DNA from: Persicitalea jodogahamensis | GTDB taxonomy: Bacteria; Bacteroidota; Bacteroidia; Cytophagales; Spirosomataceae | DNA length: 64,000 bases | Assembly (NCBI RefSeq): GCF_014651615.1 | Contig: NZ_BMXF01000002.1 | Location: 737,629 to 801,628, forward strand | Direction of reading: 5' to 3' | Shown here: positions 9,290 through 16,487 of the stretch, piece by piece | Layout of the letters: each line of letters starts with the position of its first letter | How positions within the stretch are numbered: position 1 is the first letter of the stretch | Made by a program: the position numbers and the translations under genes | Notes under the pieces: generated by a model | Seen by the model: only the letters and a program-made list of their open reading frames with translations | What the model was told of the DNA's origin: nothing | The model's database searches: none

Positions 9290-9297
9290 CAAAGGTG
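9290..9297 (-). promoter_or_regulatory. probable -7 box of the DUF2892-rhodanese promoter
   Basis: The minus strand reads CACCTTTG, one mismatch from TAnnTTTG, 45 bases before the DUF2892 ATG. A start site 5-7 bases downstream would put the Crp-type operator centre (9326.5) about 42 bases upstream, the classical class II activator position. Confidence 0.45.
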
Positions 9298-9319
9298 ATG
9301 TATTTCAGAAACCCCGACA

Positions 9320-9333
9320 GTGACATAAATCAC
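9320..9333. promoter_or_regulatory. Crp/Fnr-type operator GTGA-N6-TCAC
   Basis: Perfect dyad of half-sites GTGA (9320-9323) and TCAC (9330-9333) with six bases between. It overlaps the stop codon of the Crp-type gene and lies upstream of DUF2892. The regulator's recognition helix has the Arg-Glu-x3-Arg pattern that in E. coli CRP reads GTGA, so site and protein match. Function is inferred. Confidence 0.6.
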
Positions 9334-9962
9334 AGTTTGGACAGAAGCTTAATCTGACCGCGGTAGAGCAACAGTTTTCCGTCATTCTCTAGCTTTTTCA
9401 ATAGCCGCGAAATTACTTCCCGTGAGGTAGCGAGGTCGTTGGCAATCTGTTCGTGCGATAGGTTGACCAGCGTTGTCCCCGTGGCTTTTGACTTTTCGCG
9501 CAAGTAACGGCCAAGACGTTCATCCAGTTTCTGGAAAGCGATCTGGTCGATCGTGTTCAATAGTTCGTTGAATCGGGTACGGATCGTCCTCATCACGAAG
9601 CTTTTCCAGGTGGGGTACTTTACCATCCATTCGTCCATAGTCGTGATCGGAATTGCCAACATTTCAACCGGAGCTTCTGCCACAGCCTTGATTTCACTGG
9701 TTTGATGTTGCATGCAGCAGGTAAAAGTGAGGGCACAGCTTTCAAGCGGGTTTACGTAGTAGAGTAGCAACTCCCGGCCATCTTCATCGTTGCGGGAAAT
9801 TTTCACCGTGCCGGAAAGGATAATCGGCATGGATTTAATGCTCTGACCGATGTCTAAAATGGTAGTTCCTTCCGGAGCCGAGATGAATCGGGCCTTTTCT
9901 TCAATTTCTTCGAGAAGTTTTGGCTCGAAGACTTCACTGAGGGTTTCGATTGTGGAGATCAT
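9330..9962 (-). CDS. Crp/Fnr-family transcription regulator
   Basis: A 210-residue regulator: an N-terminal cyclic-nucleotide-binding-like beta roll (about 25-110), a dimer helix, and a C-terminal winged helix. The recognition helix TSREVISRLL (179-188) keeps Arg181, Glu182 and Arg186, the residues that contact GTGA in E. coli CRP. The beta roll contains Cys76, Cys82 and Cys83 in CALTFTCC, an unusual cluster that could sense redox or sulfane sulfur or bind a cluster; this is inference. The cyclic-nucleotide phosphate-binding arginine is not evident, so cAMP control is doubtful. It stands upstream of DUF2892 and rhodanese genes on the same strand. Confidence 0.9.
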   Translation of the reverse strand: MISTIETLSEVFEPKLLEEIEEKARFISAPEGTTILDIGQSIKSMPIILSGTVKISRNDEDGRELLLYYVNPLESCALTFTCCMQHQTSEIKAVAEAPVEMLAIPITTMDEWMVKYPTWKSFVMRTIRTRFNELLNTIDQIAFQKLDERLGRYLREKSKATGTTLVNLSHEQIANDLATSREVISRLLKKLENDGKLLLYRGQIKLLSKL

Positions 9963-10124
9963 ATCGTAAAGCTGCTAATGGTATTAGGTGTAGAGGTTCT
10001 GTCAAACAAACTATATGGCAGAAACAGTTCTTTGCGGTCTGGTGGAAAGTACCTCCTCCGGAGCCCAGAGATTGTGGCGCGCTTCGCCCGCCCTTTGTTA
10101 TGAAACATAATTTCTCTCGCCACC

Positions 10125-10155
10125 TTGCTATTCAAAAGGTTAAGCTCTATATTTG
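10125..10155 (+). promoter_or_regulatory. promoter of the rplM operon
   Basis: A -33 element TTG (10125-10127) and a perfect -7 element TATATTTG (10148-10155) are separated by 20 bases, the expected Bacteroidota spacing. The start of rplM is 77 bases downstream. This is the best-formed promoter in the window. Confidence 0.7.
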
Positions 10156-10231
10156 CACTCCCATTTTCAGGTGGGACAGGTATTTTAATGTTTAAAATCC
10201 TGAGAATCAATTATAAATCCTTTTGTTAATC

Positions 10232-10681
10232 GTGGATACGTTAAGCTACAAAACCATCTCGGCGAACAAAGACACCGTCAACAAGGAGTGGATCGTGGTG
10301 GATGCCAAGGATGTGGTGCTGGGCCGTTTGGCTAGTGAAGTCGCCAAAATCATCCGGGGCAAGCACAAACCCGCTTTCACACCGCACGTTGACTGTGGTG
10401 ATAACGTGATCGTTATCAACGCCGACAAAGTAAAAATGACCGGGAAGAAAATGACCGATAAGATTTACATTCGCCACACGGGCTACCCGGGCGGACAGCG
10501 TTTTCAGACGCCGCGTGAAATCTTGGCCAAGTACCCCGAGCGCCTGGTAGAAAAGGCAGTACGGGGCATGTTGCCCAAAGGTCGCTTAGGCCGTCGGTTG
10601 TTCACTAATCTGTATGTGTACGCATCCGCCGAGCACCCACATGCCGGAGCGCAGCCCAAAGAAGTTAAATTCAACTTGTAA
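10232..10681 (+). CDS. rplM: 50S ribosomal protein L13
   Basis: A 149-residue ribosomal protein binding 23S rRNA in early 50S assembly. It contains the L13 core WIVVDAKDVVLGRLASE and the signature block GMLPKGRLGRRL near the C-terminus. The preferred start is the GTG at 10232, giving MDTLSYKT, the usual Bacteroidota L13 N-terminus; an in-frame TTG at 10223 is less likely. It is first in the rplM-rpsI-rpsB-tsf order that is normal for this phylum, 11 bases before rpsI. Confidence 0.96.
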   Translation: MDTLSYKTISANKDTVNKEWIVVDAKDVVLGRLASEVAKIIRGKHKPAFTPHVDCGDNVIVINADKVKMTGKKMTDKIYIRHTGYPGGQRFQTPREILAKYPERLVEKAVRGMLPKGRLGRRLFTNLYVYASAEHPHAGAQPKEVKFNL

Positions 10682-10692
10682 GACAATCCAGT

Positions 10693-11079
10693 ATGGAAGT
10701 TATCAACACAATTGGTCGCAGAAAGACCGCCGTGGCGCGTATCTACATGAAGCCCGGCAAGGGTGAAATCAAGGTAAACGGCCGCGATTATAAAGAATAT
10801 TTTCCCTTTGAAGTTCACCAAATCGTGCTTCAGCAGCCGTTCACGACGCTGAACGCCAACGGCACCTACGATCTGAAGGTGAATGTACGCGGTGGTGGAA
10901 TCACGGGACAGGCAGAAGCGACACGTATGGCTATTGCCCGCGCGCTCGTAGAAGCTAATGCCGAAAACCGTCCTCCTTTGAAAAAAGAAGGCTTCCTGAC
11001 TCGCGACCCACGTATGGTGGAGCGTAAGAAGTACGGTCGTCGCAAAGCTCGTCGGAAGTTCCAGTTCTCGAAGCGTTAA
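10693..11079 (+). CDS. rpsI: 30S ribosomal protein S9
   Basis: A 128-residue small-subunit protein whose C-terminal tail reaches the P-site tRNA. Visible are the start NTIGRRKTAVARIYMKPG, the block GGGITGQAEATRMAIARAL, and the basic tail ending in FQFSKR with the invariant C-terminal Lys-Arg. Full length for the family. It is co-transcribed with rplM. Confidence 0.97.
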   Translation: MEVINTIGRRKTAVARIYMKPGKGEIKVNGRDYKEYFPFEVHQIVLQQPFTTLNANGTYDLKVNVRGGGITGQAEATRMAIARALVEANAENRPPLKKEGFLTRDPRMVERKKYGRRKARRKFQFSKR

Positions 11080-11175
11080 TAGTCTGGTATTTGGAACCAG
11101 TGAACAGTGCTGTGCGTCAGCATTGTTTCATTTCTTCAATACTTCGGCGTTCCTGTTGCAACTAAAAAAGTCCAG

Positions 11176-11221
11176 GCAGCACTTATCGTGTCCGGTGTGC
11201 TGTGCTGCGTAGTTGTTTTTT
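11176..11221 (+). terminator. possible attenuator or terminator between rpsI and rpsB
   Basis: In the 168-base gap a seven-base stem (GCAGCAC 11176-11182 with GTGCTGC 11202-11208, loop of 19) is followed by a T-run at about 11213-11221. The large loop and gap suggest partial termination or an S2 leader; no known leader motif was recognised. Confidence 0.35.
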
Positions 11222-11247
11222 CAAATCACATTTTTATCAAAAATTAA

Positions 11248-12141
11248 ATGGCACAGATAGAGTATAAAGACTTATTGAACGCGGGGGTGCATTTTGGTCA
11301 CCTGACCCGTAAGTGGGATCCCCGTATGGCTCCATATATTTTTATGGAGAAAAACGGGATTCATATCGTGGATCTCAACAAGACCCTGAACAGTCTTGAG
11401 CAAGCCGAAGCGGCTTTGAAACAAATCGTGCGTTCGGGCAAGAAGATCATGTTCGTTGCTACGAAAAAGCAAGCTCAGGAAATTGTGACGGAAGAGGCCA
11501 AGCGCCTGAAAATGCCTTACGTGACCGACCGCTGGCTGGGAGGCATGTTGACCAACTTCGGTACCATCCGGAAGTCGATCAAGAAAATGCAGACGCTGGA
11601 GAAAATGTTGACCGATGAAGAGACAGTCAACAATATCGCTAAGCGTGAGCGCCTGATGCTTACCCGTGAGCAGGAAAAATTGAACCGCGTACTGGGTGGC
11701 ATCGCTGACCTGACGCGTTTGCCTTCGGCCCTGTTTGTGGTGGATGTGAAGCGTGAGCACATTGCAATTTCCGAAGCGCGCCGATTGAATATTCCGGTAT
11801 TCGCCATCTGCGATACCAACTCCAACCCTGACCTGGTCGAGTTTCCGATTCCTGGTAACGACGACGCTTACAAATCGATTTCGTTGTTGACTCTTGCCGT
11901 AGGCAAAGCCATTGAAGAAGGTTTGATGGAGCGCAAGCAGGACAAAGAAGACCAGCGCCTTGCCGAAGAGGAGGAAGCGAAGCGTCAGAGCGATCTGCGT
12001 AACGAGGCAGAAGCCGCTAAAAAGCAAGCCCGCGAAGAGGCCAAACAGGCAAGAGAGCAGGCTACTGAGGCAACTCCTTCGACTGAGACACCAGCGGCCG
12101 AAGCGCCGGTAGCCGCTGCCGAAGAAGGGAACAAGGAGTAA
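11248..12141 (+). CDS. rpsB: 30S ribosomal protein S2
   Basis: A 297-residue S2. The core includes [17 protein letters not shown] (about 9-25), the IVDLNKT segment and [20 protein letters not shown] (about 183-202). After residue 230 a charged Glu/Lys/Ala/Gln-rich tail of about 65 residues follows, predicted as helix or disordered; E. coli S2 is 241 residues, so the tail is an addition seen in many Bacteroidota. The gene has its own hairpin downstream and stands before tsf, its usual partner. Confidence 0.97.
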   Translation: MAQIEYKDLLNAGVHFGHLTRKWDPRMAPYIFMEKNGIHIVDLNKTLNSLEQAEAALKQIVRSGKKIMFVATKKQAQEIVTEEAKRLKMPYVTDRWLGGMLTNFGTIRKSIKKMQTLEKMLTDEETVNNIAKRERLMLTREQEKLNRVLGGIADLTRLPSALFVVDVKREHIAISEARRLNIPVFAICDTNSNPDLVEFPIPGNDDAYKSISLLTLAVGKAIEEGLMERKQDKEDQRLAEEEEAKRQSDLRNEAEAAKKQAREEAKQAREQATEATPSTETPAAEAPVAAAEEGNKE

Positions 12142-12198
12142 CCCTCATCGATGATATATATAGCATAAGGTTCAGACCTAATTATCTGGATATAGATG

Positions 12199-12233
12199 AG
12201 TAGCCCGTAGCCTTCACGCTATGGGCTACTTTA
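12199..12233 (+). terminator. hairpin terminator after rpsB
   Basis: Thirteen-base arms (12199-12211 and 12218-12230) pair with one G-U pair around a six-base loop, followed by a short T-rich run. It lies 57 bases after rpsB and 86 before tsf, so tsf may depend on read-through or its own promoter. Confidence 0.75.
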
Positions 12234-12318
12234 TTAAAACAGGGGTGACAAGCCCAAATGCACCTGTACCCTGAATTCATTACAAATAATAATCACCAAA
12301 AATCGAAATAAACCAATC

Positions 12319-13158
12319 ATGGCAATAACTGCACAAGACGTAAACAAACTCCGCCAGATGACTGGCGCCGGAATGATGGACTGTAAAAAAGCCCTCACCG
12401 AAGCCGAAGGGGATTTTGACAAGGCCGTGGATATTCTGCGCAAGCAGGGACAGAAAGTAGCCGCCAAGCGGGCCGACAATGCCACCTCCGAAGGAGCTGT
12501 GCTGGTGCATATCAGCGACGACGCCAAAACTGGCGTGATCGTAGCCCTGGCTTGCGAGACCGAGCCCGTATCCAATGTGGAGGATTTTAAAAACCTGGCT
12601 CAATCCATTCTGGACAAAGCTGTGGAAACCAACGCTGCGGATAAGGATGCTCTTTTGTCGGCGACGATGGCCGATGGCCGTTCCGTATCAGAGCACATTA
12701 TTGATTTGACTGGCAAACTCGGTGAGAAACTGGACGTGGTGGCTTATGAGAACATGAGTGCTGAGGAAGTGGTGTCTTACATTCACTCCAATGGCAAACT
12801 TGGTGTACTCGTCGGTTTTGCCGGAGTTAACGGCACAGACGTGACAGATCTGGGCAAGGACGTGGCCATGCAAATTGCAGCCATGAAGCCCGTTGCCCTG
12901 GATAAGGATGGCGTGGATTCGGCAACCATCGAGCGTGAAATCGAGGTAGGCCGCGACCAGGCCCGTGCCGAAGGAAAGCCTGAGGCTATGCTGGAGAAGA
13001 TTGCGATGGGCCGCCTGAATAAGTTTTACCGCGAAAACACGCTGTTAAATCAGGACTTCGTAAAAGACGGGTCAATGACCATCCGGCAATTGCTGGAAAA
13101 AACGGCTAAGGGTCTTGAAGTGAAAGACTTTAAGCGGGTGGCTATCGGCAGCGTCTAG
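12319..13158 (+). CDS. tsf: elongation factor Ts
   Basis: A 279-residue guanine-nucleotide exchange factor for EF-Tu. The N-terminal UBA-like block reads LRQMTGAGMMDCKKALTEA (11-29), followed by KAVDILRKQG and the TDFVA-equivalent region CETEPVSNVEDF (about 80). The core domain repeats and the DFVKDGSMTIRQLL segment near the end are present. Length is typical. A perfect hairpin ends the ribosomal block. Confidence 0.97.
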   Translation: MAITAQDVNKLRQMTGAGMMDCKKALTEAEGDFDKAVDILRKQGQKVAAKRADNATSEGAVLVHISDDAKTGVIVALACETEPVSNVEDFKNLAQSILDKAVETNAADKDALLSATMADGRSVSEHIIDLTGKLGEKLDVVAYENMSAEEVVSYIHSNGKLGVLVGFAGVNGTDVTDLGKDVAMQIAAMKPVALDKDGVDSATIEREIEVGRDQARAEGKPEAMLEKIAMGRLNKFYRENTLLNQDFVKDGSMTIRQLLEKTAKGLEVKDFKRVAIGSV

Positions 13159-13195
13159 TCATTAAGGTTAGTTTCTGTCATCGAAGTATTTTTTG

Positions 13196-13235
13196 AAAAA
13201 AGCCCTGCATTATCGATAATGCAGGGCTTTTTTTG
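13196..13235 (+). terminator. perfect palindromic terminator after tsf
   Basis: A 19-base perfect inverted repeat (13196-13214 with 13215-13233) starting with an A-run and ending in a T-run. It would stop transcription in both directions and separates the translation genes from the sigma-factor operon. Confidence 0.9.
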
Positions 13236-13302
13236 TTATTTCGGGTCGATTCATGCTCGAAATTTTCATAACCTCCCCTCCTGGTAGTTACCTTTCCGCG
13301 AA

Positions 13303-13935
13303 ATGGACGTCATAAGCCCACAAGCAAAGCCAATGGCATCATATACCGATGAGGAACTCGTGCGACTGTTCATCGTTACGCAGCGAAACCCTTATTTTGA
13401 AGAACTGTACGAACGGTACTCAGGTAAGGTATATCGAAAGTGTCTGTCCTTTGTAAAGGACCAGGCGAAGGCAGAGGATTTTACCCACGATATTTTCCTT
13501 AAACTGATTTTCAAGCTGGGTTCTTATAATGAGAACGCCCGTTTTTCCACCTGGTTGTATTCCATTACTTACAACTACTGCATGGATCAGTTGCGGATTA
13601 ACAAAAAAAGGGCGGAAACATACGTGGATGAGAACCTGGAGATACCCGACGACACGGATCTGAATACAATGTTTGAGGAGCCGGACGTAGAAGTGAAAAA
13701 TTTGAAACGGGCGATGGAAAGGCTGACTCCCGAAGAGAAAAGCCTGCTCATGATGAAATATCAGGACGAGCTTAGTATCAGGGAAATAGCCGATGTTTTC
13801 AATATTACGGAGAGTGCCACCAAGATGCGCCTGCTGCGCTCGCGGGAAAGATTGCGCGCCAAGTACCTGGAAACGGCCATGTTCCTCGGACTATTGGGGG
13901 CTAAACTACTGGAACTACTTAAAATCCTGAAATAA
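13303..13935 (+). CDS. ECF-type RNA polymerase sigma factor
   Basis: A 210-residue sigma-70-family factor with region 2 at about 30-100 (YERYSGKVYRKCLSFV, EDFTHDIFLKL, FSTWLYSITYNYCMDQLR) and region 4 at about 135-185 (LTPEEKSLLMMKYQDELS, then an HTH IREIADVFNITESATKMRL). Regions 1 and 3 are absent, as in ECF factors. A hydrophobic stretch (MFLGLLGAKLLELLKIL) ends the protein, which is unusual and may be a membrane or protein contact. No typical anti-sigma gene follows; instead there is a 61-residue ORF. It leads an operon with mscS-like, DUF3078 and mscL genes. An alternative ATG lies at 13333. Confidence 0.9.
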   Translation: MDVISPQAKPMASYTDEELVRLFIVTQRNPYFEELYERYSGKVYRKCLSFVKDQAKAEDFTHDIFLKLIFKLGSYNENARFSTWLYSITYNYCMDQLRINKKRAETYVDENLEIPDDTDLNTMFEEPDVEVKNLKRAMERLTPEEKSLLMMKYQDELSIREIADVFNITESATKMRLLRSRERLRAKYLETAMFLGLLGAKLLELLKILK

Positions 13936-13948
13936 AAACAGTGGAGAG

Positions 13949-14134
13949 ATGAACAATGACATCTTTAAGGAACTAGAACCTAATGCGGAGGTTCCCGCGT
14001 ACCTGAAAAACGCGCTGGTGTCGGAGATCGACCTCATTCGCGACACCATACAAATCGTGGAGCTGTTTACCGAAAGCCTGTTTAGCACGGCGCTGCTATG
14101 TGTGTCAGATAGTGAATCACCATCGCAACCTTAG
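13949..14134 (+). CDS. small acidic protein of unknown function after the sigma factor
   Basis: A 61-residue soluble, acidic protein (start MNNDIFKELEPNAEVP). It begins 13 bases after the sigma gene and ends six bases before the mscS-like gene, so it is embedded in the operon. I do not recognise the family. The middle (VSEIDLIRDTIQIVELF) is a likely amphipathic helix. Position right after an ECF sigma gene makes a regulatory partner possible, but there is no direct evidence. Confidence 0.65.
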   Translation: MNNDIFKELEPNAEVPAYLKNALVSEIDLIRDTIQIVELFTESLFSTALLCVSDSESPSQP

Positions 14135-14140
14135 CCTGTT

Positions 14141-14992
14141 ATGGAACGCATTCCTAATATTACCGAAATTCTGATCAATACTTTCAATACGCTGATTGCT
14201 CAGTTTGTTGAGTTTGTCCCGCGCCTGATCGGCTGTGCCATTATATTGCTGGTAGGATACCTGGTGGCCCGTGGCGTGGCGATAGTGGTCAAAAAAGTGC
14301 TGGGTAGGGTAGGCTTCGACCGCATCGGAGAGAAGTTGAACGAAATCAGCATCGTGAAGCAGCTCAAAACTGAGATCAAGCTCAGCGAAATCGTCGGTAC
14401 GGTGCTTTACTACTTCATTCTGCTTGTATTTCTGACGGCAGCCACCGAAACGCTGGGCGTGGATGCCATCACCAATATGGTAGCATCCATAGTGGAGTTT
14501 ATCCCGCACCTGGTTGCTGCCGCCATCATGCTGCAGGTCGGGATTATGCTGGCCGATGTTATCAAAAATGCCGTGACCGCCCTTTGCAAATCATTTAATA
14601 TTGCTTCGGCCAAGCTGATCGGCAACATGGTGTTTATCTTTTTCCTAATCATCACCTTCATCAGCGCACTGGGCCAGATCGGTCTGGAAACCGCCTTGCT
14701 TGAATCAAGTTTCAATCTGATTCTTGGCGGAATCGTAGCCGCTTTCGCCTTAAGCTACGGCATCGCGTCAAAGGATGTGCTGGCCAATATGATCTCTTCG
14801 ATCTATAGTCGTAGCAAGTACAAAGAAGGTCAAGTCGTAAAGCTGGACGATGTCAGGGGGACGATCACCCGAATTGACAACGTTTCAGTTACGATCCAGA
14901 GCGAAGAATCAACCACAGTCGTACCCCTGCAGCTATTTCAGTCGAGAAAAGTGGAAATTTTTAACGAACCCCTCTCAAATCAAAACCCCTAG
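14141..14992 (+). CDS. MscS-family mechanosensitive channel with TM-helix repeats
   Basis: A 283-residue inner-membrane channel. Two related segments (about 13-45 and 113-145, each like EF-PxLxxxAIxLxVGxxxA) are the conserved TM repeats of the CmpX-like MscS subfamily, followed by two more helices (about 160-215). The C-terminal part keeps the MscS pore-exit and beta-domain pattern: GIASKDVLANMISSIY, then KEGQVVKLDDVRGTITRIDN and a VVPLQLF segment. It would release solutes at hypo-osmotic shock or sense membrane tension. It lies between the 61-residue ORF and the DUF3078 gene with gaps of 6 and 12 bases. Confidence 0.88.
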   Translation: MERIPNITEILINTFNTLIAQFVEFVPRLIGCAIILLVGYLVARGVAIVVKKVLGRVGFDRIGEKLNEISIVKQLKTEIKLSEIVGTVLYYFILLVFLTAATETLGVDAITNMVASIVEFIPHLVAAAIMLQVGIMLADVIKNAVTALCKSFNIASAKLIGNMVFIFFLIITFISALGQIGLETALLESSFNLILGGIVAAFALSYGIASKDVLANMISSIYSRSKYKEGQVVKLDDVRGTITRIDNVSVTIQSEESTTVVPLQLFQSRKVEIFNEPLSNQNP

Positions 14993-15004
14993 TCAAGAGT
15001 CGAA

Positions 15005-15955
15005 ATGAAAAATTTGGTTTCCCTAGTTTGCCTATTCTTTACAATCCTTACCACTTCAACCCAAATTATCGCCCAGGATGAGGTTCCGAGCGACTCGCTT
15101 CGCAGCCGCGAGGGGGCCGTCGTGGATTCCCTGCGGGAAGAGAACGTGGCGGAGGTGGACACTTCCTGGAAAAAAAAGATAGAATTCGGGGCCAATCTGA
15201 ACCAAGGTAGTTTTAGCAGCAACTGGACCGGCGGGGCGGTGAGTTCGGTGGCATTCGGCGTATTTACGAATGCCCTGATTACTTACGAGAAAGATAAGAA
15301 CAGCTGGCGGAATGACTTTCAGGCGCAGTATGGAATAGTTCGGAACAAGGGACAGGAAAGCCGCAAAAGCGTGGATCGTCTCTTCTTCGATACCAAATAT
15401 GGCAGGGAAATAAGCCCGCACTGGAGCTTTATTATCAGTGGTAACCTGCTGACCCAGTTCACGCCTGGATATGAGTATAATAACCTCCCCTCTGGGGAGC
15501 TCGAACGTAAGCGGGTTTCCGGTTTATTTTCTCCGGCTTACGTGACGGAGGCGCTCGGTATCGAATACAAACCGGTGGAGTACTTCTTTATTACGTTCTC
15601 GCCCGGTGCTGTTCGTCAAACGATCGTGGCCGACTTGAACCTGTACAAGACTTTCCCGAAAAACTACGGCGTCCCCATCGGTAGGCGGGTGCGAAACGAA
15701 TTGGCTCTGTTGCAATTGGTGGCCAACTTTAATAAAGACATAGCCAAGAACGTAAACTTGAAATTCAGGTACCTGATGTTTGCGAGCTACCAGGATCTGC
15801 GTTCCATCGACAACCGCCTTGACGCGATGCTGACCGCTAAAATCAATAAGTACTGGAATGTTAACCTGGGTGCGATCGTGATCTACGACGATGACCAGAG
15901 TAACCAAATCCAGTTGGCCCAATCACTCTCAATTGGTTTTCTATACACGTTTTGA
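15005..15955 (+). CDS. DUF3078 domain protein, exported
   Basis: A 316-residue protein with a signal peptide (MKNLVSLVCLFFTILTTSTQ, cleavage probably after IIA at residue 23). The mature part begins with an acidic stretch and then shows WKKKIEFGANLNQGSFSSNW, the start of the DUF3078 domain, and alternating aromatic beta strands to the end (SIGFLYTF), as expected for an outer-membrane beta barrel. Function is unknown. It ends with Phe, a common outer-membrane protein C-terminus. It is in the operon between two mechanosensitive channel genes. Confidence 0.85.
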   Translation: MKNLVSLVCLFFTILTTSTQIIAQDEVPSDSLRSREGAVVDSLREENVAEVDTSWKKKIEFGANLNQGSFSSNWTGGAVSSVAFGVFTNALITYEKDKNSWRNDFQAQYGIVRNKGQESRKSVDRLFFDTKYGREISPHWSFIISGNLLTQFTPGYEYNNLPSGELERKRVSGLFSPAYVTEALGIEYKPVEYFFITFSPGAVRQTIVADLNLYKTFPKNYGVPIGRRVRNELALLQLVANFNKDIAKNVNLKFRYLMFASYQDLRSIDNRLDAMLTAKINKYWNVNLGAIVIYDDDQSNQIQLAQSLSIGFLYTF

Positions 15956-16009
15956 CAATTGCTTTCTGTTTATCTATCAATTATATACACTCTAACCAAT
16001 TCATTTGCT

Positions 16010-16342
16010 ATGCTTAAAGAATTCAAAACTTTTGTTGCCCAGGGCAACGTCCTGGATCTGGCTGTCGGCGTCATCATTGGCGCAGCCTTTGGCAAAATTA
16101 CCACTTCCCTGGTGGAGGATATTTTGAACCCGATTCTGGGAATGTTTATTGGCGGGGTGGATTTTCAGAACCTGAAAGTTGTATTAAAAGAAGCAGTGGG
16201 CGAGGAACCTGAGGTCGCCATCATGTATGGTAATTTCATTCAGACCGTCATACAGTTCCTGCTAATTGCGCTGGTCATCTTCTTTATAGTCCGTTACGCT
16301 AACCGCATCAAGAAGCCCAGCGAGGTGGAGGTTGTAAACTGA
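16010..16342 (+). CDS. mscL: large-conductance mechanosensitive channel
   Basis: A 110-residue MscL. The signature FVAQGNVLDLAVGVIIGAAF (7-26) begins the first pore helix, and the second helix is VIQFLLIALVIFFIVRYANR (about 80-100). The channel opens at extreme membrane tension to dump solutes. It is shorter than the E. coli protein (136 residues), mainly in the C-terminal bundle. The frame is open upstream to an ATG at 15959, but the family start MLKEFKTF points to 16010. A strong hairpin follows, marking the end of the sigma-led operon. Confidence 0.93.
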   Translation: MLKEFKTFVAQGNVLDLAVGVIIGAAFGKITTSLVEDILNPILGMFIGGVDFQNLKVVLKEAVGEEPEVAIMYGNFIQTVIQFLLIALVIFFIVRYANRIKKPSEVEVVN

Positions 16343-16356
16343 TATTGCATTTTGTT

Positions 16357-16400
16357 AAGAAAGCGGGGGGCGACGGTAATCGCTCCCCGCTTTCTTGTTA
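16357..16400 (+). terminator. terminator after mscL
   Basis: Sixteen-base arms (16357-16372 and 16381-16396) with one G-U pair and an eight-base loop, followed by TGTTAAAA. It separates the mechanosensitive operon from murD. Confidence 0.85.
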
Positions 16401-16487
16401 AAAATATCTTGAATAAATAATAGGTAGTTTCTTGCAACGGAAGCTTAAATTCTACGAAATTTACGTCAAATTACCTTTTATAATCGG

